Assembly: GCA_039566865.1 (NCBI GenBank)
Contig: CM076955.1
Coordinates: 20,505,501-20,569,500, forward strand
Length of the DNA: 64,000 bases
Source of the DNA: Aurelia coerulea
Lineage: Eukaryota; Cnidaria; Scyphozoa; Semaeostomeae; Ulmaridae
Direction: 5' to 3'
Made by a program: the position numbers and the translations under genes
Shown: positions 1 through 12,090 of the stretch, piece after piece
Layout of the letters: the number at the start of each line of letters is the position of its first letter
Position numbering within the stretch: position 1 is the stretch's first letter
The notes under the pieces: generated by a model
Database searches by the model: none
The model's input: the letters and a program-made list of their open reading frames with translations, nothing else
Told to the model about the DNA's origin: nothing

Positions 1-200
1 TTTTCTCTTAAAAACAATTTCTGGAATGAACAACGAGCGCGCTAGCTACCTGGGTTTCAGAGAAACTTTTGCGGCTTTGTTTGTTTTTAATTACTGGTTG
101 AAGGAATTTCCATTGTCGGCAATCGCTGATCGCTTTGAATGGCGGTATTAATGAAAAGCAACTCATGCTATTGTCTAACAAAATCTGTCCATGTTGGAAC
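1..200. repeat. Fragment of dispersed foldback repeat
   Basis: This stretch reads almost the same as segments near 44.4, 44.85 and 45.45 kb: the blocks around aacgagcgcgctagctacc, the gcggctttgtttg block and the tgctattgtctaacaaaatc block recur in the same order. It is therefore one arm of the repeat family clustered at 44.2-45.8 kb, cut by the window edge. The small ORFs across it are not supported as genes. Confidence 0.7.
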
Positions 201-699
201 TGTATTTTTGTCATGGTTTAGAAGTGAACACGTACATGAAGGCCCATTTTGGAATTCTTGTGACGCATGATTTTACTAAAACCGCTCGTAATTATGGAAC
301 AGAAAATCCGATTTTGACCAAATTTATTTTCCTATTTAACCTTTTCCTATGCAATAAATATTTAGAGAAAGGAATTTGCGAAGTAAATTACATTAATAAA
401 GGTTGGCAAACGCCCCACGTTTTTTTTCTAACTCACCCAGTGTAGTTTCAATTTCATCTGTAACACAATCGTACACTCTTCATCACAAAGAACTGGGAAA
501 GAATTTTCTCCTTTGTTTTACCCTATTGAAATCGAGACTCACAAAAGGTCTATTGTGATTCTTCGCACTCCTATGTGTATGTAACTTTTATACTCGTATC
601 TAATCACATACATAGTAGCTAAACTCCTGTGTTTGCTTTCGTTTCCTATGAAGTGTCCCGTTATTTCGTTTCTCTTTCACCCGCTATTTCAAACCCATT
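201..699. other. AT-rich intergenic, no gene seen
   Basis: No splice-bounded coding segment, RNA gene or clear repeat was recognised here. The short ORFs have low-complexity, Phe/Leu-rich translations typical of random AT-rich DNA. Confidence 0.5.
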
Positions 700-1120
700 C
701 ACGTTTTTCTTATAAGAAACTTGGATCAGCACTTAGTACTAAAAGTTTCTTAATTTCGCATGAAAATTTCGGTGTTTTAGTAGTAAACGTTTCTCAATTA
801 GTTTCTTATTTTTTTTGGGCCTAAAATTGCGGTATTGTTCGAAGTTGAGCCTTCTTCTCGAGAAAGGGCTTCCATTTTGCATTGACATTGTCATAAAGAA
901 GAAGCCATGCACATCAAGGCAAAAATTTACCAATTTTGCAGTTAAAAGTCAAGAAAAGATGAATGTACCTTTGTTAGAGAGACATAGAATGAGAGAGACA
1001 TACATAAATAGAGTTTTAGAGTTTCTTAACTGTTCTTGAGCGTAGTACTAGAGTTTCTTAAATTTTTGGTCATCGTAGTACTAGTTTCTTATAAACCAGT
1101 TTCTTATAAAAAAAAACGTG
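700..1120. mobile_element. MITE family A, intact copy (about 420 bp)
   Basis: The ends form a terminal inverted repeat: cacgtttttcttataagaaa on the left and the inverse (gtttcttataaa through aacgtg) on the right. The interior is rich in gtttctta/taagaaac motifs. A second copy lies at 10093-10912 and shares the blocks cttggatcagcac, gccatgcaca and gtcatcgtagtactagtttc in the same order. No coding capacity. The TA after the right end suggests a TA target site, but the left TA has decayed, so the superfamily is uncertain. Confidence 0.75.
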
Positions 1121-2640
1121 TAATGAGAATTTCAAGAAGCTTTCTCTACTGGGTAAAATTCTTAGTTTTTCATAAAAATGCGTGTAACTTAACCGTTGAT
1201 TCTAAACAGGCACCATGCATTAACACAAATTTCCAATAAAGCAATATTTATTTTTACCGCAACAATCAAATCAAGCCCCAGAATAGCATTTGGTTTATAA
1301 AATCGTTGTTTTCACGACTGATCACCTTCGTGGTTAAAAATGCAATGTGTTTTTCAGCAATAATTGATAATAGTTCACAAATAAACCAACTAACGATCTA
1401 ATTTAGAGGGTAAAAATTGATACTCTAACAGCGGGAAGGATGGAAAGCTTTCATTACTTTTATAATAAATTCATCAACAATTAAAAAGACAAGAAAATAT
1501 TTTCAGAAGACTGCAAATCATCTGAGCATTTTCAGTGGAACGTTTGATTTTATTTCTCAACTTACTGTTTTTAACGTCATCCAAATTCCCAAATTCTTAA
1601 TCGGACTACTTATCGAGTACTTATGTGAGAACTTGCTGTTGGTGGGGTTGCAGAGATTTTTGAAGATAGCAATCTTGTGAATTTTAAACTTGATCTGCTG
1701 CTCTTCCAAAATCAATACATAGAAAATTAGAAGTTTGCAGAATTCTTTCCCGCTTTCTGATTCACAAATATGCCACAAGTTTGTGAAACTTTACGGTTTG
1801 AGAAGAATGAAAATTAATTGAATTGGTGGGGAGCTGGGGGCTGCGGCCAGCCGCGAAAAAGTGGGGTGGACAAGGGATAGAATCGATTGACAGAAGGCAT
1901 ACGGCATGTTTTTTATATATTTTTTGCTTGAGAATAAATACCGACCTGAGAAAAATGGGGTGGACTACCCGCTGGCGCCGCTCTTGGAGTTGGCAGGGCA
2001 GGGTTGTCAATTAATGGCATAAAAAGATAAGCAAAGAAATTTGGCTACATAAATCATAAATCAGTCAGTTGAAACAAAGACAATAGTTGTTCTTCTACGT
2101 TGCCTGTGAGAAGCTTTGGTCGTAAAAACCCATTTCTACCCAGGATCCTTTGCATGCCGAATTGAAAGCAAAACCAACTGAACCTAGGCTAGACTAGCTA
2201 CATTAGTCCCTCAATTTCGCTGTTGTTGTTGTTGCTGGTGGCCAGAGTGACAAATCAGTTCTAAGGAGCAAAGCGATATTGTGTAGCCAGTCTAAATGGC
2301 CAGAAACGATTTTTATATCACAAGTCAAATCTGAGGCTGCAAAGGAACATGGTTATATTTCGGTTGAGTCAAAAAAGGTTAACGCGTTTGGCGGGCTGTG
2401 GCATAGAAAGTGTGCGGCCGATATTCAAAACTGTAACTTAAATGTGAAAATTTGGTTTGGTAAAATCAATGATCTTTTAGACTGAGAAATTAGAAAAATG
2501 CTGGTAAGGGACTTCTATGGAAACGAGAAATCCACATTCGATTCTGCTTCATGATTTAGTTGCCATTGAAATTTTACAATTATCAGCTGCATGCTTTTTA
2601 CTTCAAAGGCCGCTGAAGTTGGGGTGTTTGGAAAACTAAG
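1121..2640. other. Intergenic, no gene recognised
   Basis: Only short ORFs without splice-site context are present. A small trinucleotide run (gttgttgttgttg, about 2221-2235) is visible. Nothing else could be assigned. Confidence 0.45.
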
Positions 2641-3240
2641 ACCCAGAAAACGAAGACCTAAGACCTAAGACCACGAAAACGAAGACCCAGAAAACGAAGA
2701 CCACGAAAATGAAGACCCAGAAAACGAAGACCCCAGCATATGTGGTTTAAATGATAGCAGAACGATGATGTGCATACATTATCTACAAAAACCAAAGGTT
2801 TCTGAAAGCGAGCTGCATATATCTTCTATTTGTCTCCTTTCTATTTCTTACTTAGTTTCTTTTATCTTATTACTCGGAAGGTAATACTTGAGAAATGTCC
2901 AAACATTGGGCAAGCTTCAAAAACCTTTTTTTGAAATGGTTATGAGGGCATGGCATTTGTTTAAGAAACTCGTAAGAAACTCTGAGTACCCAAGATCTGA
3001 TAATTAAAGTAAATCAACTTAGCTAAGGGAACAGAGTCCATCTAAATATAACCTATTGTGACCCTAATTGTGTCTGATGTTCTTACAACGAACGATGATG
3101 TGCATACATTATCTACAAAAACCAAAAACGAAGACCACGAAAACGAAGACCACGAAAACGAAGACCCAGAAAACGAAGACCCAGAAAACGAAGACCACGA
3201 AAACGAAGAGCACGAAAACGAAGAGCACGTAAACGAAGGA
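2640..3240. repeat. 15-bp minisatellite blocks (gaagaccacgaaaac)
   Basis: Two blocks, at about 2645-2735 and 3125-3235, are built from a 15-bp unit alternating gaagaccacgaaaac and gaagacccagaaaac. Because 15 is divisible by 3, the blocks give a spurious open frame of Asn-Glu-Asp-His/Pro-Glu repeats. The same unit recurs inverted at 4010-4035 and 39067-39215, always beside a ggaaaactaa/ttagttttcc boundary, so it belongs to a dispersed element and not to a protein gene. Confidence 0.8.
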
Positions 3241-4035
3241 TTTAGGTCTCAATAGCTTATATTTAGATGGACCCTGTCCCCCTAGCTAAGTTGATTTACT
3301 TTAATTATCAGATCTTGAGTACTCAGAGTTTTTACGATTTCCTTAAACAAATGCCATGCCCTCATAACCATTTCAAAAAAAGGTTTTTGAAGCTTGCCCA
3401 ATGTTTGAACATTTCTCAAGTATTACCTTCCGAGTAATAAGATAAAAGAAACTAAGAAAGAAATAGAAAGGAGAGAAATAGAGAATATATGCAGCTCGCT
3501 TTCAGAAACCTTTGGTTTTTGTAGATAATGTATCAGGCCCGTCGGAACCGGGGGGGCTGGGGGGGCTTCAGCCCCCCCAATAATTTGCCAAAGTTTGTTC
3601 ACTTTTGCAAGTGAAAGAGGCTGTGAAAGCCAAGCTTATGGAAACGAAGATTCAAACTTATCTACATTCGAGAAAATTAGCAGAGTTTATTCAGCTATAT
3701 TTTGCAATTTAAAAATAATCTATATCTGCGTGAAATTTAAGTCCTATTTTCAAAATTTACCCGGAAAGACTCCTATCAGTCGTGTACTTTTGCTTTTTTA
3801 AATAGCAAATTCTCCAAAAATGGGGTGTTTCCAACGATTTAAAGGGCGTGGTCACGAAAAATTTTCCCCGGGGGCAGGCCCCCGAACCCCCATTTTTTCT
3901 CGCTACGCTCGCACCTAGTTTCAGCCCCCCCAATATGAATTTCGTTCCGACGGGCCTGATGTATGCACATCATCGTTCTGCTATCATTTAAACCACATAT
4001 GCTGGGGTCTTCGTTTTCTGGGTCTTCATTTTCCA
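2700..4035. repeat. Large inverted repeat (foldback) interrupted by an insertion
   Basis: The left arm (about 2700-3054) and right arm (about 3251-3533 plus 3965-4035) are reverse complements over roughly 350 bp. Examples are gcagaacgatgatgtgcata against tatgcacatcatcgttctgc, and the matching segments around ttgggcaagcttcaaaaacc. The spacer (3055-3250) carries the 15-bp minisatellite. The right arm is split by a 425-bp element at 3534-3958. Confidence 0.85.
3534..3958. mobile_element. hAT-like MITE with CAGGCCCG ends
   Basis: The terminal inverted repeat is caggcccgtcggaac on the left and its inverse gttccgacgggcctg on the right. It is followed internally by G- and C-runs (ggggggg and cagccccccc). 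A 6-bp duplication, atgtat, flanks it at 3528-3533 and 3959-3964. The opposite arm of the surrounding inverted repeat has the uninterrupted site, which proves the insertion. Related ends occur at 38297-38463 and 41024-41190. It has no transposase ORF and is non-autonomous. Confidence 0.88.
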
Positions 4036-4039
4036 AGGG

Positions 4040-4740
4040 TGGGCATGTACTGTTATTTCTATGGTCCTATGTATGTCCACGAGAACAAAATAAACCTACC
4101 CAGTTTCTAGAGAATTAGTACGATCTAATGTCCACCAAAGACTGGTTTTGGGGACAAACATTTGCAATGAAAAGTTTTGCTATATCTCATCCGTTCGGCT
4201 CTTAATATACCCAAGTTTCTTCCAAACACCCTTTTCTTCCATGCTCATGGATCCACCTTTGTCTCACAAAACAGCTTAATCTACCCAGTAGTTCCATTCC
4301 TTCCATTACAATGGTTCCACCTTTGTCTCCCTAAACAACTTTAATCTACCCAACATTTGCATCCCTTCCATAACAATGGTTCCACCTTTGTCTTCCAAAA
4401 CACCTCAAATCTACCCAGTCTTAGCAAAACTGTTTCCACCTGTGTCCACCTTTTTCCGAAAATAAACTAGTTTCTACCAAACACCCTCTCAAAACAGCTC
4501 AATCTACCCAACATTTGCATCCCTTTCATAACAATGGTCCCAACTTTGTCTTCCAAAACACCTCAAATCTACCCAGTCTTAGCAAAACTGTTTCCACCTG
4601 TGTCCACCTTTTTTCGAAAATAAACCAGTTTTATCATCACCTGCCTCAAAATACATAAAATAATCCGAAAAACCCTTAAAGCGGTTCCACCTCTGTCCGC
4701 TCTCAAGCAAAGTTTAAACCATTTTCCCCATTCAAAAATG
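4040..4740. repeat. Degenerate tandem repeat with ccacctttgtc motifs
   Basis: Blocks containing ttccacctttgtct, aatctacccag and caaaacacctc recur at irregular spacing of about 60-125 bp. Part is a near-exact duplication: the block with acccagtcttagcaaaactg appears at about 4417 and about 4571. The same vocabulary (gtccacc, ggggacaaaca, aataaacc) is found at 38.64-39.06 kb in inverted orientation, which links this segment to the dispersed element carrying the 15-bp minisatellite. Confidence 0.65.
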
Positions 4741-7640
4741 CTGATTTGCGTTTAGAAGAGATAATTCCATTTTACCGTTCCTATCGCTCCTATCGTAGGT
4801 AGACAGACAGCTGCCACAGAATTCGATGATTGCAGACATGGGAGTAGAAATTCGTGAATTTGAAGAACGTTCGAAGAACGACTACACGTATTTTTTTTAT
4901 AAGAAACTAAGAATTTGGCCCAGTACTGAAAGTTTCTTAAAATTATCAGATTTTGAGTACTCAGAGTTTCTTACGAGTGTTTTAGAGTTTCCATAACAAT
5001 CTTCATGTTCACTACATGTGCCCTCGTGAACATTTCAAAACAAGGTTAAGTCTTTCCAGTGTTTAGACATCGCTCAAGTACGAGTACCTTTATTACTTAC
5101 GAGTAATATGATATCGGAAATAAATGAAAGTAAAATAAAAATATTACAAGGATTTTCTTTATAAAAATAAATAGTTTCTTAACTTATAGATGGCCTCCCT
5201 CACTTTTTTTGCTTTTTCATACTGTATTTTGAAAGAAAGTAGAACTCCTTGGAACTCTTCGATGTTATTTTTTTTTCATCTTCCTGCTTCAGTTCCAGGC
5301 TTGTGCCGTGTTGACTATGTGCTCGAAAGCGACAAGGGGCATTTCACGCATTCGAAAAAGCGTACAAGATCTTTTCAGGAAGAAAAGATGTTTACAAATT
5401 TTTGATCTATTGAAGTTAAAAGGTGTATTGAATCCCTTTGGAATTGAAATCGATAAAATGTTGTATTCTAGAAAACAAAAGCATTTTTGCCAAAGGCGTT
5501 CGAGATTTTTGGGAGTGAAATGCCCCTCGCTCGAAAGCAGGAACTCGTGGTATTGGTCATGGCAGTTGACTTAAAGGGAATCGACATAGTTAAAAGCTGG
5601 CCCGGGCCAGGTCAAAAATATATTCTATTATTTATCCTGGGTTTGTGGGCTTTTCTTCAGCCTATTTATAGCGGCTACGAGATATAGCTATGTCTATTCC
5701 CTTTGACGACTTCTGATTGGTTTTTTGTGAAAGAAAATGATCACGAGTCTTAAATATCTTTCATTTTATGAGAGGATTAAAGTAAAGTCATTTGACCTAG
5801 CAGCAAAATTCATAACATCACGTGCTGCTATCTTATTGGCATAATGTTTACCAAAAGGCTTTTTTTGGCTTTTTTAGTTGCATTCTCAGCATAATCGTTT
5901 CTCCCGTGCTTTTCACCTCATTTGGATAAAAACTTGATTTCTCGAACAGGATTCCGGATAACAAATGCGTACTATAGAAACCCTGTGTACCCAACGGGCC
6001 AATCAAATCGCTTGGCACTTGGCACACATACTGTAACTAAGAAACTGTGTCAAAGATTTTTGGAATGGAAGTGATCTCGGAGATTATGCTCTTGTACGTA
6101 GCAATCTTTTAAAATGAAATGATAGATCCACTGGTCCGATTTTTGCAAAGGGTTGAAAGAAAGAAGCCATTTCAGATATTAACATTGTTTTAAAATGGCA
6201 CTTTTCAAAACGGTACGCGCAATCAAAAATTCGTGTAATAGTTTTGCAGTTCAGGACCTTTAAAGTCTTATTTGGTAAATAGATAATCGTGGTCCAACAA
6301 TGCACCAGGGGTACATCGAGGTCTCTTCGCATGGGTGGTCCATTTCTCCTGGAATAAAACGGTTGTGCTTAATAATTCGAAACAATAGATGTTTCAGCTA
6401 TTCAATAAAAGAGAATTTTTTCATACTCGAGGTCCGATCAGTTCGATCAAGTGGCGTTAAAGCTTCTATCGCCATTGTGCACATTCGAAAATTCTACAGA
6501 ATATAGCAAAATATCGCTCGATTCTAATCTTTTTCAGAATAGTTGAAAAATCTATTGAATGCGCTAGAAATTGAAATCGAAAACAAGTGGATAGTTGTCT
6601 GAAAATCAGAAAATCGGGCGGCCGATCCCCGTCCATTCATTCTGCCAGGTGCATTGCTATTTTGACATGTGTCAAAATCAATTCGTGACTGGAATGCGAG
6701 ATACATTTGTTTGATGCCTGTCAAATTCTAGCTTATCAGTTAGCAGTATCGAAGTTAACATGTGACCAGTTATCCAAATATGGCTCGGCACGTTTTTATT
6801 CGGTACATGCTTTTTATTCCTTTCAAATAACGGGGCTAACTTGTCAAACCACCCATTCCTGAGAGGACAGTGGATCATCAACACTGTCAGAGCTGATTGC
6901 AGCGAGCATTTGGAGTATGGCCTGTATGAGAGAATCAAGAGAATGACAGAACGCATAGTTGTCACGGTTAGCAGTAACCTTCACCAGCAGGCAGGAAATC
7001 TTCGAAAGGATCTAATTTCACTCTTCTCCGAAGGTAGGTTTGGTATTCACTAGAAACATTAAATCTGATTCATGCATGTTCTTGTTTTGGGCATCGGCAT
7101 AAAGGAACTTCAATCAACATCGATTCTTGCACATTTATTTCATGCACGATGCCATCTTGTTTTGGAAAAACCAAGGAAAACCCAGAAAAATCTTCAGAAA
7201 ATGTCCATATGTTTGTTTCGTAAATTTGCAAAAGTATCAAATTACCCTTACTTAGTTGAGAAATGATATCTAGCAATAGACGATTGCGCTAAAGCTGGCA
7301 GCCAGGAACTTTTTACCAAGATGCATCGCGTTCTTTAATCGAATGCCTAAAGAGTCATTAAAGATTCGTAATTTAGAACGCAGTGCATCTCTGTAAAAAG
7401 TACCTCTCCGCCATCTTTAGAGCAAGCGTCCATTGTCAGTCGGTCCTAAACCAACTAAAATAATTGCATTAATGCACTAAAGAGCTGTTCTTGAAACCAT
7501 ACCATAAAATTTGCGGCGATAATTTTCATGACTTTTGTAAATAGCACTGCAAACGTCTTTAGTTGTAAGTTGCTCGTGGTTTTTTTGACAGTCAACCTTC
7601 CTTTTTGATGTTCGCTTATCCATCCGCTAACGTTTTGGAA
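4741..7640. other. Intergenic, no supported gene
   Basis: Around 4880-5180 there are more gtttctta/ttataagaaac fragments, probably decayed MITE family A. The segment 6766-7033 is open on the plus strand and ends at a good donor (gaag then gtaggt), but no acceptor or partner exon was found. I do not call it a gene. Confidence 0.45.
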
Positions 7641-7646
7641 TGATTT

Positions 7647-8304
7647 GAAAAGGAGTCTGTTAAATGGCGTGCCCTCCATGTCCTATGCCTTCGATGTTTG
7701 TGTGCCCTCATGCCTAAATTTTCGGCGTGCCTTCTTGCCCTAGTGACTAAATGTTCAGGGAAGTCTTAAGAAAGCAGAGAAAAGCATGGAAAAATCAGTC
7801 TCACAGGAAAGTCAGTTTTCACAAAAAACCCGAAGCATGAAAACAGTTGTTTAGGGACAAGCATAGGCTAAACCAAACTTTAACGGCAAACCAATAGCGA
7901 TGTCAATAAGATACCGATGGCGATATCAATGGCTAAGCTTGGCTAAGGTAATGAAGAACATTATTTAATCATCACAGACGAAACTTTAGCTTGGAACTTG
8001 TTTGATTTGGAAGCACCCTGAAAACGCAGACTATGTACTTCAAGCTGGGCTCACAATGAATGTAGATTTTCTTTATTGCCGTATCCATAGTTGAACATTT
8101 ATACCTATCACTTCTAAAATATATCCCAGAAATACATACCACACTCAAAAAAGTATTTGGATGCATCAAATTTATTTAATGCATCAAATTTGGACACAAG
8201 CCCAAAAAAGGCCACGCCTACAATTTAGGCACGAGGGCACACCAACATCGAGGGCACGAGACGAATTAAGGGCACGCAGGGCACGTGATTCAACAGACTC
8301 TTTT
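7647..8304. mobile_element. Long-TIR DNA element (about 650 bp)
   Basis: The ends are imperfect inverted repeats for about 100 bp. On the left, agtctgttaaatggcgtgcc is followed by cgatgtttgtgtgccctcat; the right end gives the inverse (gggcacaccaacatcg, then ggcacgtgattcaacagact). The interior has no transposase-like frame. No clean target duplication was found because the ends sit inside an extended palindrome (aaaag on both sides). Confidence 0.7.
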
Positions 8305-8934
8305 AAAAGCTCCCCAACTTTTAGAATTGTTGATCGCTAAATACAGTAAAAGAGACAAATCCCAATGCGACGCCATGTTTTCAAACCTAAAGCAATTTTC
8401 TAAAGATTTTCTTGGATTTACTCCAAAACAAGATGCCGTCGTGAGTGAAACTACGACATGTAATCAGTCTACAGAGCACGATCACAAGTTACGACAGACT
8501 AATACCAAAACGACAGATAAAAAAGGTTTCAGATGGCGGCCGCGCAGAGCATGCTGGTAAAAAGGTTCCTGACTACCACCTAGCAACGTAAATAATTTTG
8601 GCCTGCCAGCGGTGGTAAAGTCCATAACAAGGAATCAATGCAAACAAATGACACGATTTGTAATTGGAACTCGAATCTTATAATAGACCATTTGCCAATT
8701 AAGAAAAAGGGATTGGCGCGAGCGCAGCCAATTCCGACAGCCCTAGTAACAGTCGGAAATCCAGGGAGTTCTCTCCATTACAGTATAAACGGCAAGCCGA
8801 CCCGGCCCGATTTTCTGACCCGAGGCTGCATTTGGAGTCGATGCTCGATGGTTACTCAACCAACCTTAAAACAGATAAAATTTTACAAGAGACAACTCAT
8901 CTGCAAGTCCTTAGGGAGCTGTCATTTTTGATAA
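8305..8934. other. Intergenic, exon-like ORF not promoted to a gene
   Basis: A plus-strand frame at 8297-8529 reads as plausible coding sequence, but it starts inside the inverted end of the neighbouring mobile element and has no convincing splice partner. Nothing else was recognised. Confidence 0.4.
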
Positions 8935-9361
8935 CAGGGAGGGGGTGGAAGCATTTTGAAAATTTGCCCAAAAAATCTTAGACCCCGGCATTCTAGCCAT
9001 TAACAATTTCAGACCCCATCAAATTTTCACCAAAAAAATTCAGATCCCTGACAGCACAAAACGACTTTAAAAGAACCAGACTGTCACAAAAGCATCAAAC
9101 CAAACAAAGAAGAATTCAATTGAAGAAAAGAAGAAAGAACTTAACAGACAAAAACATTGATGTCTAACTTTTTTGAGAGAATTAATAAATAGTGAAGCTA
9201 AAATCTACAAAACTGAATTTTTTCGAAAATATTCAAACATTTGGCACATTTATCTTCAGACCCCAGCATAAATTCCTCTAAAAGTTTCAGATTTCAGACC
9301 CCAATAAATTTACCCTAAAAATTTTGAGACCCCTCCTCGTTTGCTTCCACCCAGGTCCCTG
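8935..9361. mobile_element. MITE with CAGGGA ends
   Basis: The left end, caggga then gggtggaagca, matches the inverse of the right end (tgcttccaccc then tccctg). The interior repeats cagacccc motifs. It has no ORF. CAGGG/CCCTG ends resemble hAT-type elements, but no 8-bp duplication was found in the flanks, so the superfamily is uncertain. Confidence 0.6.
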
Positions 9362-10092
9362 CAATTATTTATGACTGCTCCCTTATAGCGCAATTTGGGG
9401 TTCGATATGCCTCCCAGGGGCTCCGTGCAGGCGCCTTGAAAATGGGGTAAATTTGTGGCCTACATTTTTTGCCTAGAACAACTTTAATCTCCAACTTATC
9501 TCTTAAATTCGAGGAATAACGAGCCATTCTATTTTCAAAGCTGCGAGGAAACTCTCGAAAATTTCCACTTAGACTCATTTTCTACCCAAACGGATCGTGC
9601 TCGTTTTCCTAACTTCAATTCGAATCAAAATTTCACTTTTTCTGCTTTGGAAAGGTTTTTTTTCGAATCATCTTGAATAATCGTCACAATCGCACGTCTC
9701 AAAAGAAAGTATCCCCTTTCTCGCTTTCCACTGGAAAAAGGGACCAAACGATCAGCTGGGCTCACAACAATATTAAATGTGCAATGAATATGCGCGTACA
9801 AATTGGTACCAAATCAAACACACCTTTCAAAGAGCCTTTTGTTTCCGCTGATTTCTTGTCCCGGACTTTACTACAGCAGTAGTCGTCTGTTAAGCGAATT
9901 ACTTGGCTAATAAATAGCTGACTATAAACAGGCAAGCAAGGGCAAGGATTTCATATAGCTTGATATAGACAAGGAATATTGTCTAGCACCCTAGCCTTAG
10001 ATTTTGTGCTTCAATTCTGCCAAATATACGATGGAGATCCGGTAGTCTTACCATTTTCAGCATTTTGATCAGAACTATTACTTTTGTCAGTT
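9362..10092. other. Intergenic, no gene recognised
   Basis: Only short ORFs without splice context are present. No RNA gene or repeat was recognised. Confidence 0.45.
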
Positions 10093-10912
10093 ACATGTTT
10101 TCTTTATAAGAAACTTGGATCAGCACTAGGACTAAAAGTTTTTTAATTTCGAAAGAAAATTTCTTTGTTGTAGTAGTAAAAGTTTCTTAATTAGCTTCTT
10201 ATTATGTGAGGTTTAAAATTACGTTATGGTTCAAAGTCGAGCCTTCTTATCGACAAACGGTTTTCTTTTTGCATTGATATTGTGATACACTCATTTTTTT
10301 ATGAGAAACCGCAATGAAACCGGTTATAAGAAACGGTAGGCTCAATTTTTCGATAGTTAAGAAACAACCCTACCTGGATTTAAAGAGCTAAGAAACTTTA
10401 GTAATTTACAGTTTTAATTTTTCTATCACAGTCCAAAATGTTTTCACACGGTACAGTTTTAGCAACTGCATGGACATTATTTGGAGTGCGAATTGTTATT
10501 GACTTGCTTTGAGACCTTACTAAGTAATTCTTGGTAATTTGGGAACTCTTTAGACAAAACAAGATTAACTTGCACTTCTGGGATTAAAAATATAAGAAAC
10601 ATCTAAGAAACTTTTTGTAGCAAAATGGCCCAAAAATTTAAGAAACTGCCTACTAGCCCCGGACCTTACTTTCTTATAAAAAATGAGTGTATAGTCACCA
10701 CTAATAAGCCATGCACATTAAGGCAAAAGGGTACCAATTTTTTAGAGTCAAGAGTTAAAAATACTACGCGAACCGTAATCTACCGACTCTTATTCTAGAA
10801 ATAAAATTTTAGAGTTTCTTAATTGTTCTTGAATGTAGTACTAGAGTTTCTTAAATTTTTGGTCATCGTAGTACTAGTTTCTCACAAACCAATTTCTTAT
10901 GAAAACAACCTG
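10093..10912. mobile_element. MITE family A, copy interrupted by family B
   Basis: The outer ends (acatgttttctttataagaa on the left; the inverse of ttcttatgaaaacaacctgt on the right) and the interior blocks (cttggatcagcac, gagccttctt, gccatgcac, gtcatcgtagtactagtttc) align with the intact copy at 700-1120. TA flanks both ends. The copy is about 400 bp longer than its sibling because of a family B insertion at 10288-10689. Confidence 0.8.
10288..10689. mobile_element. MITE family B nested in family A
   Basis: Inverted ends cactcattttttta and the inverse (ttataaaaaatgagtg) are flanked by TA on both sides (10286-10287 and 10690-10691). The sibling family A copy at 700-1120 lacks this block at the same position. 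The 36523-36952 element has the same end (cactctttttttataagaa) and the same TA flanks. TA target duplication suggests a Tc1/mariner-type mobiliser; no transposase is encoded. Confidence 0.85.
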
Positions 10913-11374
10913 TACTGATGATATGACTTACACTTTTCACAGGTAAATTGGTAAATCTAATCAGTCTAATCAGTTGAATTCAACTTTATTTTAGAGCTTT
11001 CGAATGACATACAAGTTTTTGCATTTTCATGAAGTTTGAGAAAATTTACAACGTCAACAGCCCTATGACGTCATAATTGACATATGATTACAATCATATT
11101 CATTAAATTTTTTCGTTGACTTTTACTCAAATTAGTAAAATTATTCGGTCAAAATTAATAAAGGTACCAGGTGAATTCTGAATCTTCATGGTCGATTTTG
11201 TAGAAATGAAGCACCATGCCAGGGTTGACATGCATGATTGTTAGACAACATTCCCTTAGTACCATTGAAATACAGTAAGTCTAAGCATAAACAAGAAGCT
11301 CTGAAAACATCATCCTGTTTTGTTTCTTATGCGTAAGAAAACATCTTCACAAGAGGCTGGCAGATTTTTTTATA

Positions 11375-12090
11375 CAGTGGAAACCCGCATAAAAGAACCT
11401 TGCTATATAATAACCTAAAATTATATGATTAGAACTTTTAAATAAGAACCCCAAAGAGGTAGAAACACGGAGGGGGGGGGTTCTTCCATAGTAAAGGTAC
11501 CTGGGGATGTGCCGCGAGCAAGGGTATACTCTTTCGGACTTCTAGTCTAGCCAAGGGTATACTTTTTTGCAATTTTGGCCAGCAACGACCTAGCCAATGG
11601 TACCATTTTTGACAATATTGGTCTAGCAAACGGTCATGATATCATATTTGGCACAAATTTGACAATAGTGGTCGAGGAAATGGTCAAATTGGTCTTGCCA
11701 AGGGTACCATTTTCGTAAAAATTAGTCTAGCCAACGGTACCCTTTCGAAGATGCTCGCGGCAGACCCCTACCCAAAATTTGGCCAAGAACCCCCCTCCGT
11801 GGGTAGAAATTTCTGTATGTTCTTATATAATAGTTTAAAATGGTAATTCACTTGAAAACCGCAAAATCATTCCCTTGTCAAACTAAACTTATTGAAAAGC
11901 AATTCGAGTGATAGCAGGAATCCACTGGCACGCATCGACACTATACCAAGCAAAAGAATCTTTTAAGAACCTTACAGGCTGGACCGTATGGTATCAGTTC
12001 ATCAAGAAGAACCTTATGGTATCAATTTATTATGAACCTCATTCAGGCAACCTCAAGAAAATTTAGGTTCTTTTAAGTGGGTTTCTACTG
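11375..12090. mobile_element. Tigger/pogo-like MITE with TA target site
   Basis: The 26-bp imperfect inverted ends begin cagtggaaacccgcataaaa on the left and match the inverse of the right end (ttttaagtgggtttctactg). TA flanks both sides. CAGTRGAAACC-type ends with a TA target are typical of pogo/Tigger elements in the Tc1/mariner superfamily. The interior is non-coding and contains a nested element at 11466-11801. Confidence 0.8.
11466..11801. mobile_element. hAT-like MITE nested in the Tigger-like element
   Basis: The inverted ends are cacggaggggggggttctt and its inverse aagaacccccctccgtg. An exact 8-bp duplication, ggtagaaa, flanks the element at 11458-11465 and 11802-11809; 8-bp duplications are characteristic of hAT elements. 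The interior repeats ctagccaa-ggtac motifs and has no transposase frame. Confidence 0.87.

Noticed and set aside
6766..7033. Exon-like plus-strand frame ending at a gtaggt donor
   Set aside because: Protein-like composition, but no acceptor in frame, no partner exons and an overlapping minus-strand frame of similar length.
8297..8529. Exon-like frame after caacag
   Set aside because: The apparent acceptor is the end of a mobile element's inverted repeat and no upstream exon was found.
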